From positions 248,001-312,000 of the forward strand of contig JAQOTA010000052.1 of the NCBI GenBank assembly GCA_029532415.1: DNA of 64,000 nucleotides, given 5' to 3'. This DNA is from Marasmius tenuissimus. Its lineage: Eukaryota > Basidiomycota > Agaricomycetes > Agaricales > Marasmiaceae. Below, in pieces: positions 11,428 through 23,712 of the stretch (within the stretch, counting starts at the first letter, position 1; each line of letters begins with the position of its first letter). Position numbers and translations under genes: made by a program. Under the pieces are notes generated by a model that worked only from the letters and a program-made list of their open reading frames with translations, searched no databases and was not told the DNA's origin.

Positions 11428-14400
11428 CTAATGTACGGGATACGATGTTGATGTCCAAAGTTCAGGTGATGATAGCGATGAGACCTGGCGTGGTGGATTC
11501 GGTAGTGGATTCGGGGGATGCGAAAAAATTTCAGCGGCTGATAATGCAGTCGAAGAAGACATGGGACGAGAATTAGAGTACATGACCGGGGGTGATTTGG
11601 GCATTGACTGATGAATTTGAGGGACCGACGAGGACGAATGGTTCTGAGCAAAAGAGTTTTGGACGACGAAAGAGGTGTGGCTAGAACCGTGGACGCCTCC
11701 TTGATGCTGAGCAACATGCGGGTCTTGGGCAGTGGAGACAGGGCTGGGTGGAACGACAACAACGCCATTCGCATCCACCATACTTCGAGCTTTGTAAAGC
11801 CTTTCCATCTCCCACATCTCCCGTGCACGGAGTGCGTTCAAATCTGCCGCTGTGGGGACTTCAGAAGTCGGTCGAGCCGAAGTAGACGGATTTCGAGCAA
11901 GAGGGCGTGTTGATGGCCCAGGTGTGGGAGGGGGCGGCGCAGGATGAGGTTTATTTACGTCCGCTGGAGGCGAGGTCGACTGTGCAGCTTTCCTACTACT
12001 TCGTCGTTCCCTACCTTGCTCCTTTGACCGAGTGTTTCTCTGCTCCTCCTGCTTTGAACCCGCCGAAGGTGATCGTTTATGGTGAGTCTCGTCGGAGCTA
12101 TTCCCTCGACGAGCAGAGGGTTTACCGGCCATATCAACAGAATCTGAGCGCTGCTTTCGTGAACTCCTCTTTTCCTCCTTCTCGGCCTTGGACCTCTCCT
12201 TCTCCTGTTTCCTTAACTCCCTCCTGCTTTCCCGCTCCCTCTCTTTCGCTTCCCGTTCCTTCTCCTTTGCCTCCCGCTCCCTCTCTTTCGCCTCCCTCTC
12301 CTTTATTTCTCTCTCCTTCTCCTTCTCCCTCTCTCTCTCCTTCGCCGACTCTCGTTTGCTCAGTTTCGAATTGCTCTTCCTCTTCGATGACGACTCGGCG
12401 ACGTTACTGCTGCTGCTGTTGTCCTGCTTGTGCTCGACAACTTCCCACTGTTCACCAGCAGCCGTTATAGTCTGTGTGGATGCATAGACATTCCCAGAGG
12501 GACTTCTCACCAGTTTAAATGTCTCTGTCTCCCGAGAAGCTACTGCACTCGTTCCAGGTGAAGGCTCTCTTGCCAATTTACTCGGCTCATGTGTCTTAGA
12601 CGGCCGTTTCGCTGGTGGAGGCGGAGGCGGAGCGTCTGAACCAGTAGATGACGACGGCGCAATGGATACGCCTGCAGGCATTTGAGGAGTAGGTGGATTG
12701 ACCACCATCGAGGCCTGAGAAAGTGGTGAGTTGTTGAAATCGCTCTCTGAAATGACGGCGGCTATGTAAGCAGCTGGAGGGTATTCCTGAGTGGGTGGCT
12801 TAGCGTGTATCTGCCCGGCTGAGAAGGGAATAGCTGTTGGCATGAGGAATTGCTGAGGAAGAGCTTTCGGTTTCGTTGTGGTAGATGGGGGAGGAGGCGG
12901 TATTTCAGGGGAGGGGTCTCTTCGTTTGGGAGGCCGTTCCGAGTGAGGCGAAGCTTGCTTGCCAGACATTTTTGGTAGTGGTTTATCCTCCAATGACTGT
13001 CTTGGTTGGGGGCTTGTGGCCGCAGGGGATCTAGCATTTGATGATAGCGCCCTATGGTGAGTGGGAGCGGGCGATTTCTCAACGGGTACTGGGGCTTCCG
13101 GAGATGGTGAACGTACTTCGCGTACGTTTTGAGAGGGAGCGGGATTTCGGCTGGGAGAATCAGGTGGAATTGGTGTTGCTGGAGACGGGTTGGTGACCTG
13201 CAGGGGAGATTGAACGAGGGGGAGATATGAAAGAGAGAGCGGACTTTCATTTGCCTCAGAGCGGTAGTCGCCAATCTTTTCAGGCGGCAGAGGGAGTGGA
13301 TTTTGCATAGGCGACATGCCTACGTCTGAGTTTGGATGATCTGGGTTTGCGATTGTGAGTCTTCCTATTGAAAAAGGAGGAGCCTCCACTGATACATACG
13401 ACCCACGGTCCGGCCCTTGTGTCAACGACGATGGGTCCCGTTGAGCCGCCATCTCGTCCGCGAGATCGGCAATATCAATAGTAGGGGGAGGAACCCGTCT
13501 CTGAACTTTTTCAGGCGAGGGCTCCCGGTCTTGAATGAGGGAATGCCGTTGTTCGACGGGTTCCTCTACTTGTTGCGCGTGCTCAGTCTGCTGCCATTCA
13601 TGTTGACTTGGAGGCTCGGAAGGCTTTCTTGTCACACTGAATTTCTTGGCGAGCCGCCCAAGGACACTGCCTCGCCGAGCTTGTTTCGGGGCAGGAACCG
13701 TGGAGGTTCGTTTCGGATTGGGACGAGATGCGCCTTCGAAAGGCTCTGGCGAGAGGTTGTCTTCGACGGGTGAGGCCATAACAGATACGCTGTCGTGTTT
13801 TTTGCTCCCGAACATCACACTCCATAGTGGCGTGCGCCTTTTACTGAGCTTCCGTGTCACTCGTGCTGTCCCATCCATGTCAGGTACTTGCAGATGAATG
13901 GCTGAGGTAGATTGGGACAAGGGTGAAGGAGTTATGGTTTTGCGACGTGTTTCTCGTGTCGTCATACTGGAGCGGCGAGAGCGAATCTGGTTCTTCGCCT
14001 AAAGAGAGGGTTTTATTAATTAGGCGTGTAGGATTACTATATAACGCACCTCGACCTCTGCAGCTACAGGACCATGCCCTATCCCCACGTCATAAGGTGA
14101 TTGGTGATGCCAGTTTTGACCCCAGGGATCGGACACATCGAGCAGGTCAACACCGTCATGCGCAGTCTGCGACGTTTTTCGCGATCTTGGCTTCCCCAAA
14201 GCGTCAGCAACACGCGTTTGTGAAGAGCTCGGAGAAGCAACAGGAGAAGGCGAGCCAGAAGGCGTCCTGCTATGGGGTGAAAAATGTGTCGACTCTTCGG
14301 AACGGTCATGGGCCGAGGTGGTCATGGGAGGGAACGACGGTGAAAAGAAGGTGGGTGGCCTAGCAGTGCGCTTGAGTTCTGAAGGAGGGATGAGATGATA

Positions 14401-14925
14401 ATTCCTGTAATGACGAGGTCCAATAGGATTGTAGATTGGATAGCGCATCCTGAATGCTGCGGCTGAATTATGGTCTTTGGAGTACCATTCAGGCAATGCT
14501 CTGATGGGTTCGGGAATGATTGAACGACCAGCAGGAAGAGCAGATACCGAATCTGTCCTCTCACTGCGTTCCAAAGTTTCCATATCCTGGACCGAGTCCG
14601 AGTCGGCTACCACGGGTGGTGTTGGTGAAGGTGATGGTCGTTGCTGAGGAACCGGCGTAGACTCGGGCACTCGCTTAACTGACTTTCGCTTGAACATGTA
14701 CCCCTTGCCAGACGTCCGTTTTGACAACTTTCTTTCAAGTTCTTTTCTCTCCATGTCTGCATAGAAAGCATTCAACGCTTCTGGCGACGCTTCATTGCGG
14801 CCTGTTCTGCCCGTTTGCTGTCGTTCAGGACAACGTATGAGTATTTGTTTGTATCAACGTGTTCAGGCAATACTCGCCTCCTCGAACGGTTCTGCGGCAA
14901 AGTATGGGTCTCTGAAGTACGCCAT
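11428..14925 (-). CDS. Long disordered Ser/Pro-rich protein with Arg/Glu/Lys helix; 5' end uncertain
   Basis: The main part is two exons (14050 upward and 11428-13998) joined through a 51-nt intron, about 1140 residues in all. Most is low-complexity Ser/Pro-rich sequence with basic patches. A 50-60 residue run near 12190-12350 alternates Arg/Lys and Glu (KEREREAKE-type) and should form a stiff single helix or coiled coil. No enzyme domain was recognised. The likely start is MAYFRDPYFAAEP at 14925. Between about 14775 and 14875 the frame is interrupted: either a 72-nt GTATTG...ACAG intron removes it, or two compensating 1-nt shifts are present, because another frame there reads as good protein (KYSYVVLNDSKRAEQ). 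A cytoskeletal or polarity scaffold is possible but unproven. Confidence 0.65.
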
Positions 14926-15157
14926 GAGCACGTACAGGGGACTCTGATGATGGCGACGAAAGAGGGTGTCCAACGTTAAACGTGCCAGTAACTGACGGAA
15001 AGCCCTGTGTCACGGCGACACGTGCCCTTCAGCTGGCCAAGTTAAAGATAGACGCCCGGCGCCCAGAGCCTGAGACTCAGAGTCCGGTCCGCTCGACTCC
15101 TTTGGACGCGTTCTTCCCAGCGAATTCAATTTGCAAATTAATTTTTTGCTCTCGACG
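14926..15157. promoter_or_regulatory. Divergent promoter region, disordered protein / GARS-AIRS
   Basis: A 232-bp gap separates the two opposed start codons and must contain both 5' leaders. No TATA box was recognised. The run TTAATTTTTTGC lies just before the GARS-AIRS ATG. Confidence 0.4.
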
Positions 15158-18044
15158 ATGAGCATCTCAATTCTCCTTCTCGGTGGTGGCGGTCGAGAAC
15201 ATGCTCTTGCTTGGAAACTATCTCATTCTCCCCTTGTAAACCATATCTATATCTGCCCGGGCAATGGCGGCACTGCGTCTCTTCCAAAATCCTCAAATTT
15301 AGACCTTCCTTCCTCCGATTTTCCTCGATTGGTAGAATTCGCCATTCAAAACAACGTCTGTTAAGACCTTCATCAAGTTAAATCTCGTTTTCTCATTGCA
15401 CCCGTAGATCAACCTAGTCGTGCCTGGCCCTGAACAACCACTGGTAGATGGTGTAGAGTCCTACTTCAGGAAAGGTGCGTAGTCGATTCATATGAACTTC
15501 GATCGTCTATCGAAACTGAAAATGGTGCAGTGGGAATTCCAGTTTTTGGTCCTTCACAAGTTGCGGCGAACATGGAAGGCTCAAAAGTGTTCGCAAAAAA
15601 TTTCATGGCTCGACATTCTATCCCGACAGCAAAATATCGCAACTTCAAATCGAACCAAATTGACGATGCGATAGATTATGTCAAGTCCTGTGGTCACAGT
15701 GTCGTTCTCAAGGCAGACGGGCTAGCCGCTGGGAAGGGCGTCCTCATCCCGGAGACTGTGGAAGAAGCGGTAGCGGGACTCAATGAGATTATGGTCACAA
15801 ACGTTTTTGGTGCTGCCGGTAAGCTTTTAAGCTTGCACACAGTCGATCATCTACCTAAGGTACTTACATCGTATCAGGAAACGAGGTCGTTGTGGAGGAG
15901 CTTCTTGCCGGCCCCGAAATCTCCGTGCTCGCGTTTTCTGATGGGTACACAATCGTTCCTCTTCCAGCCGCACAAGATCACAAACGAATAGGTGATGGCG
16001 ATACCGGGCTGAATACTGGAGGTATGGGAGCATACGCGCCTGCGCCTGCTGCTACTCCGCACATCATGAAGGAGATCATGGAAAAAACACTACAACCCAC
16101 CATCGATGGGATGAGGAGAGATGGTTCGTCCATCACCCCAACTACGCAGTCACGATCTAACGCACAACACCCAGGCTTCCCTTTCGTGGGCCTTCTTTTC
16201 ACTGGGTTCATGCTAACGCCAAATGGTCCAAGGACCCTCGAGTACAACGTTAGGTTCGGAGATCCAGAAACTGAAGCTCTCATGCTTCTCCTGGACGAAA
16301 AGGCTGACTTGGCAGCCATCATGCTTGTGCGTCGAATCATCCCGTACAGTTGCCAGCTTCTCAGTGTGCTGTTAGGCTTGTGCGGAACATCGTTTAGACT
16401 CCGTTTCTATTCCCATCCGTCCAGGATCTGCGGTCTCTGTTGTTCTGGCTTCAGAAGGATACCCAGGAAGCTATCCAAAAGGAAAAGCTATCACCGTCGA
16501 TACCCCGAATATTCCCCCTAGTATGTTGGAGACTGAGAAGCATCTCCTCGGATTCTGACGATGCCCCTTAGATGTTGTCGTTTTCCATGCTGGTACAGCC
16601 AAATCCAACGATACACTCGTCACCTCAGGTGGCCGCGTCCTTGCTGTATCCGCGTACGCCCCTACTCTCCAGGAAGCCCTCGATGCCGCTTATAAAGGTG
16701 TCGACAAGGTTTCCTTCGAAGGCAAAACCTTCAGGCGAGATATCGGACACAGGTATACACATCGTTCTTCCAGCGTTCCGTACCCCTTTGCTAACTTCCA
16801 AATCGGTCTTCAGAGCGCTCAAACCCCCGGCTACTACAGAAACCTCATCACAAGGACTCACCTACGCACAGGCAGGCGTTTCGGTGGATGCAGGCAATGC
16901 CCTCGTCGATGCGATCAAACCTCTCGTCCGCGCAACTCGACGGACGGGCGCTGACGCAGAGATCGGTGGCTTTGGTGGTGTGTTCGATCTAAAAGCGACC
17001 GGATACAAGGATCCCGTCCTCGTAAGCGGTACAGATGGAGTGGGCACCAAGCTCCGCGTTGCTGTTGATGTCGGTATTCATGATCTAGTCGGTTGGTACT
17101 GTGTTACGCTCGTACAGTGCCAAACTCGACTCACTTCATCTTCTGATGGCAGGTATTGATTTAGTTGCTATGTCTGTGAACGATCTACTGGTTCAAGGCG
17201 CTGAACCGCTGTACTTCCTGGATTATTACGGTTGTAGTAAACTCGAAGTTGATGTCGCTACTCAAGTCATCAAAGGTATCGCTGAAGGATGCCGACAAGC
17301 CAACTGCGCTTTGATTGGAGGTGAAACGGCGGAAATGCCTGGGATGTACCAACCAGGTAAGTCGTACTAATTCCCGTGGACCTCGACGCGTCGGTGTTTC
17401 CCAGACGGCGACTAACTCCATATCAAACATTTTAACTAGGTGACTACGACCTCGCCGGATTCTCGGTTGGCGCTGTCGAGCGCGACCAAATCCTTCCCAA
17501 ACCCGACATCCAGCCAGGGGACGTTCTTCTGGGCATCGCGTCCTCCGGTCTCCACTCGAACGGTTTCTCTCTCATTCGAAAAATCATATCGGAAGGCACT
17601 GATCTTTCGTACTCATCCCCGTGCCCTTGGAACAACCAAATTACCCTTGGCCAGGCGTTGTTGGAGCCGACTCGTATCTACATCCGACAGATTCTTCCTG
17701 TCGCTCAGTCGGGTTTGATCAAGGGTCTGTCTAACATAACCGGAGGAGGGTTCACCGAGAACATTCCAAGAGTCCTACCCAAAGGTCTCGGCTGTTTCGT
17801 GGATGCGGAAAAATGGGAATTACCGCCAGTGTTCAAATTCCTCAAGAAACATGGACGCGTCGAGGCGCTCGAGATGGCTCGGACATTCAACAACGGCATC
17901 GGAATGGTCGCCATCGTGAGTCAAGAGAATGCGAGCGCGGCTGTGAAAAGCTTGCAGGAAACCGGTGGAGCATCGGTTTATGAGATTGGGCAGGTCACGG
18001 CGAAGGAGGGAGTGGAGATGAGGAATCTGCATGTCTGGACATAA
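15158..18044 (+). CDS. ADE5,7: Bifunctional GAR synthetase / AIR synthetase (purine synthesis), 721 aa
   Basis: Cytosolic enzyme carrying out steps 2 and 5 of de novo purine synthesis. Ten exons: 15158-15355, 15408-15474, 15531-15818, 15878-16123, 16175-16326, 16376-16520, 16572-16752, 16814-17091, 17153-17356, 17440-18044; phases agree throughout. The N-terminal GARS half (about 1-400) has [16 protein letters not shown], the ATP-grasp segment [13 protein letters not shown] and [16 protein letters not shown]. The AIRS half has [52 protein letters not shown] and [14 protein letters not shown]. Domain order matches yeast Ade5,7. It is shorter than the yeast protein (about 800 aa), with a tight linker at [10 protein letters not shown]. 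Intron 4 starts GTTCGT and intron 8 starts GTTGGT. Confidence 0.96.
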
Positions 18045-18796
18045 GTAGAACAAGAGACCGATGTGTGTATGTGTGTGCATATGTACGTGTAGTATGAGGT
18101 GCTGTAGTGGATATCCGCTGCCAGTGTGTAATCGACAAAAATTACAAGCTAGAGCATCACAATGCGAGAGGGTGCTAAAAGTATACATGGATGATGGCGA
18201 CGAGAGACATGATAAATGGCTTGAGATGTTTTAGTGGTTGAACTGAGGTGAAAAAAAGAGGCGAAGCAAAGAAGAATAAAAAAGAAGCAGTGCGACACAG
18301 GCAGAGGAGCGGGCCCACAGAACAGAAATATCTACAGGGAGAAAAAAATGACCACGTGTAGGTTATGCACGGTGAACAACGTAAAGTAGGGCGGACGAAA
18401 GTCGGGGAGATAGAAGTGTAAATAAGCAAATAAGAGTCAAAAGACGTAGGGTAGGATAAGATACGAGTTCATTCGTGATAAAGACAACACAGGGACAGAA
18501 TAAGAATAAAAAAAGAACAGTGGCACAACTAGATATACCCAAGAAAGCAAATGAAAAGCGGACTGAACGTACACTGGGATGGAGATAGACAGATAGCTGG
18601 ATTACAGGTAGACATCAGCATGCTAGACCTGCGCTGCTCACGGCGAGCCACAAATCATGTAGTTGATGAAACACCGATAATTAAGGTCTAGGCGTCCTGT
18701 AACAGAGTGCAGTATTCACCGTACACTCTACAGGAAGCCGGTACTTTTTGGCCCGGAGCCAGATACATAGGCACCAGACCTCGCCCGAGATATGCC
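18045..18796. other. Convergent 3' intergenic region
   Basis: A 750-bp purine-rich plus strand lies between the stops at 18044 (+) and 18797 (-). It contains AG/A-rich runs and no credible open frame. Probably 3' UTRs. Confidence 0.45.
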
Positions 18797-20961
18797 TTAG
18801 GCGGAAACAGAAACCTCCACTGCAGCTTCGGGGACGCTGCTTGGGGCGCTTGCGGTGATAGCCGCAAAAGAAATGGGAAGTTTTGGGGCCGCCACGGGTT
18901 TAGGAAGTTCGCTAGGTGCAGTAGAGGGGATGGTAGCCCCATTTACCTCGGGCCGAAAGTCCTAGAGCATGCTTGTGAGCAAACATGAAGGGGACAGAGT
19001 TCAATATATGACAAACCTTGGCTGAGCTCGTCGAGTCGGGAGAAGCAGTTCGGGTGGCATTGCTGCTGATGCTTCTAGCGGGGGCAGGTGCTTGTAGAAT
19101 TTGAGCGGCAGTTGGTCCGTTTTGGCTACTGAAATAGCCGTTTACGACCTTGGCAGAGGGCGGAGTGGTCGACCCAGCGAGGACAGGGAAATCGTCAGCG
19201 TTTGGGAGGCGTTGTTTGAGAGGGAACGGGCGTTTGCCGTTCATTTGCGGTGCTACACTGTTCGGAGAGTTTTTGTAGCCAAAACCGTTACGCGGACGGT
19301 TGTCAATCTTGCCGTTAAGCTCATTCCCATTCTGAGTGCGTGGCGTCTAAAAAGAGATGCAAACCATGAGTCGAAACTATCATTTCCGTGTCAAATTAAC
19401 GTACATCACGAACGGATAGGTTCGACATTTTCTGCTCAAGGGCACCAAAACCTCCCGCATTGCCATTCATATGACCTCTTGGGACTCGTGGTGCACCTCC
19501 CCTACTGCTAAAGTATTGCTGTGGAACGGAGGGATTGTCAGGTAGTATGTGAGGGAAGCGACAATCGTCCCTGGGCGCACGGAATTAGTCAAGGGATCAC
19601 ACGCGAAGAGACGTCTGAGAACACGTACCCGTTCTTGCATTTTCCAGCAGGGAAGAAGAGACACGGTGGTTTGGACCGAATACCGAAAGAGCCACGCCTC
19701 CCAGCACCGCGCCGAGGGCCAAGGGTGTCCCTTGCAGGAGGGGGGCCGAGGGGAGGGAAGTTATCGGATTGAGGGTTGAGTGGAGGTGACTTCACTGCGG
19801 GACCACTGGGGTCGGGGTATGGTACAGGGACAGGCCCGGGATACGAAGCCGGGCCGTTGGGCTGCATTCCGAAAGGAGCAGGGGGAGGGGGAGGAGGAAC
19901 ACCGTTTGGCACACCATTATACATAGCTTGGGGTGACTGAGGTGGTCCTTGGGGAGGACTTTGGTGGTAGACAGGAGGTACGTGAGGAGCACCCATGGGG
20001 AGACCGCCTGGCTGGCCAGGATGAGGAGGGTAGGGAGCAGGACCAACCATTGGTTGGTAAGGAAGCTGGACGGGCGCGCCGTTTGGACTAAAGTGAGCGG
20101 GCGGGGGTGTCATCTCAGATGAGGGTGGTCCTTGAGTCATGGGCGGTGGTGGAGACGAGGGCAGCGTGTTCATGGGCACACCGTTTGCCTGAGGGGGTGG
20201 CGGTGGTTGGAAAGCAGGTGGGGACATTGGGTAATAATTTGGTGAGTAGGGCTGGGGACTCATGGGATCGTAGGGGGCGGGATACTGAGCAGGAGGTGGA
20301 AGAGGGCCTTGGAAGTAAGGTCCCTGAGGATGCGCGAACATACAGGATGAGCCATAACGACAAGCAGGGAAGTACCGGCAAGGAATCATCCGAGCAATCT
20401 CAGGTGGAGGTAAGTTTCCTGGTCCACCAGCTGAGTTCGAGGGGTGGTGAGGGTCATGGTGAGGAGGAGGGTAGAATACGGCGCCGTCTGGGAGAGGGTG
20501 TGGCTGGTAGTAAGGATAGCCAGCTGGACCAGCTGGGGCGGCGCAGGAGGGTAGTATGATTTTTCTTGATTCTGTGGTGGGTAGGCTCTGTTCTGGTTCA
20601 GTAGTTCTAACATGGAGGGATCCTGAGTGTATTCGAAAGCCAGTGTAGGATCAGCACCTGTAAATTTATACAGTCAGTACAACCGGACCACAGCAAAAAT
20701 TCAACAGAGGTCTGTACCCTTCTCAATCAGCACCCTCACGACCTCTACATGCCCATTTTTCACAGCCTCCACGATGGCCGTCGCGCCTTGTTCATCTGCA
20801 ATCAAGTTGGTAAACTCCTGGGCATCCCGACGTTGAACCAGCCGCTTCGACGAGCGTACATTACCTTTGCCGTTGATGTCGATCGAAGTATTCTCGCTGA
20901 GAATTTCCAAAACATTTTCTCGACGGCCTTCAGCGGCAGCTGCAACGAGAGCGGAGACCAT
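18797..20961 (-). CDS. Ankyrin-repeat and CCCH zinc-finger protein, about 644 aa, with one apparent frame break
   Basis: Minus-strand exons 20718-20961, 19629-20657, 19405-19570, 19017-19346 and 18797-18961. The N-terminus has ankyrin-type sequence (LVAAAAEGRRENVLEIL and TAIVEAVKNGHVEVVRVLIEKG). A Pro/Tyr-rich region follows, then two CCCH fingers: CRYFPACRYGSSCMFAH and, across an intron, CLFFPAGKCKNG plus DDCRFPH (C-x7-C-x5-C-x3-H). Ankyrin plus CCCH proteins usually bind RNA. Exon 2 must end with two spare bases but ends with one, so it lacks one base; the reading changes frame near 20540-20570 between SYYPP and PAGYPYYQ. Causes could be an assembly error, a real mutation or an unseen odd splice. 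The last exon (DFRPEVNGATIP) needs a GTTTGT donor. Confidence 0.75.
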
Positions 20962-21518
20962 TGAGGAAAGGAAAAGAAAAGGGCAAGTGAGGGAGAAGGA
21001 CGAGAATCGACCGAACGGAGTTTCGGTAAAGCGTTGGCAGAGAAAAAAATTATCGCCCTCGCGATCTCTGAAAAATTAGATCTTCCACGTGACCCTACGC
21101 CCGGTGTCATCTCAATTGCCAGGTGAGCGTGGCACACTTTCTGCTCTGCCCCGCTGTGCAAAGCGACCTCAAACTGATTCCAGTTGCGAGCCTGCCTATG
21201 CTCGAACACATTCAAGCTGCTACTTAGCATTGACTTAGCAGCACTCACGCCCGAGTCATATTATGCTTGTTTTTCCCGGAGAGAATCGTGTTTTCTCCCA
21301 AGTATTCCCGCAGTCCGCCGTGATCGTGCCGACTTGCGTCAACTTACGTCCGAGGTGTGCCGACGACGCAACCGTTAGTGTAACGTGTTCGCTTCAATTG
21401 CTTGGAACACTGAGTTCATTGAGTTCATTTGCGATTCTTGGGACTGAGTTGACATATCTGCGTGTCGAATTTATGACAGCGACTGCCTGACTAACCTATG
21501 TATTTCGATACCCTGCCC
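20962..21518. other. Intergenic, no gene seen
   Basis: Between the start of the ankyrin/CCCH gene (-) and the stop of GPD (-). Short frames only. Probably promoter sequence of the ankyrin/CCCH gene plus the GPD 3' UTR. Confidence 0.45.
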
Positions 21519-23413
21519 TCAATTTCCGAATTCCCCACCATGACTCAATCCCAATTTTTTCATCAACTTCCTCGCGGGAGCCCCCGCGGTTGGGGGCAAG
21601 TCCAACTCTCTCGACGGCGGGAGTTCCATTAGGTCCTTTACAGCCGCTAGGACACTTTTACCTGAAACGAAATGTTTAAAGTTGGAACACCTAGACCCGT
21701 TTATGAAACACAGCACCTTCATAGAGTACCTCGTAAATCTGATGATGATGATCCCAACCAAGACAAGCAATTCAGTATCGGTCCCAGGTCGGAAATACAG
21801 CCCCAAGATAGAGGGAAATGACACGTACGAATGTGGCTATCGGGGCCTGGATGCCCAATTCATCCACGATGATTTTCACACCCTTCGTAGTTGAGACACC
21901 TTCCGCAACACTCCCCAATGTTTTCGTGATCGTATCCAGGGATTCTCCCTTGCCCAATCGATATCCGACCGTGTAATTACGACTGTTGGGAGAATTGCAA
22001 GTCAAAAATAGATCTCCCACTCCAGCGAGGCCTAAGAACGTGAGCGGTGACGCTCCATAAGCCGTCCCAATGCGTGTCATCTCTGCAAGCCCTCGGGTAA
22101 TGAGCACTGTGATTTGATGCGTCGGCCTTCCGTGAATGTCACTCATGATCAGGGAAACTACGCACTAGCTCGAGTGTTATTCTCAAATCCGAGACCATCG
22201 GCTGCTCCAGCGGCGATCGCGTACACGTTTTTCAAAGCTCCGGAAAGCTCGAGTCCAATTGGATCATTCCCGGTGTAGCTACACGCACATGAAAATTGTA
22301 AGCAGACGCGGGTGTGAGAGAGAGAATATCAGGTGCATACCAACGAAAGTGTGGTTGATGAAATAACGTTGCCGCTCTCTCAGCTTCTGATTCGGTTAGT
22401 GAGGCGACAGAAACCGATGTCGGTTGCCTTTGAACCACTAACGAGGTGTGGTCAGCAGTATGAATTTGACCCTAAGAACGGCCTGTGTGCGAACTCACCC
22501 TCTTTGGCAAATGAGGGCCCTGACTATGCAAGCAAAGAAGACGCTGCATCATGAGTTCTTTTACATCTGCAGCCTCGGGTGAAAAGGAACACGTACAATG
22601 AATGTAGACGCCTTCGCCACATCAGGCCCGCAAGTGTCGGCGATGATTTCCAACGTCAAAGCGTGTGTTCCTATCTCGATACCCTTGTTGACGAAAATCA
22701 ACAGCGGCCACTTCTTGGACGTGTTGTCGAAGTGAAGTTGTATCTTTTTAAGTGTCTCCCTGTTGATCATCATGCAATCAGTATCTCGTTTCGTCATCGA
22801 GTTCAGGTACGCGCAAAACACGTTGAGACGCGCTACAAAAAGAAGCTCTGACCGCGTCTACTCACCTCAAAAACTGGGTAGGTATGGCGAAGAGGACCAC
22901 GTCCATGCTTTGGATGAATTCCTTCCCTGGAAGGTCTGGACCGACAGCAGTAATGTTGTGCGAGAAGTGGTGATCCTTGAGATAGTTTGGATTCATGTGA
23001 TGCTCGTTAAAGTGCTTTACTACCAAAGCCTCGCGCGCCCACAAGTAAACTTCATGAAATGAGTCTCCAAGATGGTCGGCAAGACAGCTTCCAAAGTTTC
23101 CAGCACCAAGAACCAGGACTCTGGAGGGATGAGAAGGAGGCGTGGGAGGACAAAGTGGTGAAGGAGGAGATGATCTTTTTACCGAAGTCATTATGGGTGT
23201 TTTAAGAATGGGGGATACGTTTGTTGGTGTTCTTGGAAGTTGAGAGGGACGATAGCGAGTGTTGGGACGAGCCAACAAGGTTTTAATATGAGCTACACGT
23301 GCTTGAGTAAGACTTGGGCTGAGGCTGCGTCCAAGACGTGCACAGGTGTTACTGAAAGATAGATACGGCCAACCGGGCAATCTTGAAGGGTAGTGTGGAA
23401 GGCGTGGTACCAT
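21519..23413 (-). CDS. GPD1: NAD-dependent glycerol-3-phosphate dehydrogenase, 462 aa (388 aa from an internal Met)
   Basis: Reduces dihydroxyacetone phosphate to glycerol-3-phosphate for glycerol and lipid synthesis and redox balance. Eight minus-strand exons: 22866-23413, 22597-22759, 22499-22523, 22341-22437, 22166-22278, 21829-22106, 21717-21738 and 21519-21661; phases agree and give 463 codons. Motifs: [18 protein letters not shown] (NAD loop), [20 protein letters not shown] across a splice, [18 protein letters not shown] (active-site lysine region) and [12 protein letters not shown]. Exons 3 (25 nt) and 7 (22 nt) are microexons. The first 74 residues contain no Asp or Glu and are rich in Arg, Ser and Pro, like a mitochondrial presequence. 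Starting at Met75 gives a protein about as long as yeast Gpd1. Which start is used is not shown. Confidence 0.93.
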
Positions 23414-23712
23414 GCAAGCGAGGACACTGACAGCAATGTCCCTGAACGCGTGTTGATGATAAACTTGTGTATTCCCGAGTCTTCAGAATTCCGATACTAC
23501 GCTGTTGCCGGAGAGCACCCAACAGCGAGTTTGAAGAAGGTGGAGTCTCGCGTCAAGCTGGGGTTGTGGGGACACTTGCCAAAATTCTCATTTCTTTGTT
23601 CAATTATTTTTCGCCAGGCACGTGATTCAGCTAAGCCACGTCCAACTGCGGTGCTCATTCGCTGTTCATCCCTTTCCACTCTTTTGTTTTCATACCCCAT
23701 CGCCCTTGCAAA
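23414..23712. promoter_or_regulatory. Divergent promoter region, GPD / SED5
   Basis: A 299-bp gap separates the upstream GPD start and the SED5 ATG; it is 521 bp if GPD starts at Met75. CTTTTG and CATCGCCC lie just before the SED5 ATG. No TATA box was recognised. Confidence 0.4.

Noticed and set aside
11611..12487. Plus-strand frames rich in Ser, Phe and Leu
   Set aside because: They are antisense shadows of the repetitive Arg/Glu/Lys and Ser/Pro codons of the minus-strand gene.
15359..15366. Early stop in GARS-AIRS suggesting a pseudogene
   Set aside because: It lies inside the 52-nt intron 15356-15407; splicing restores conserved sequence.
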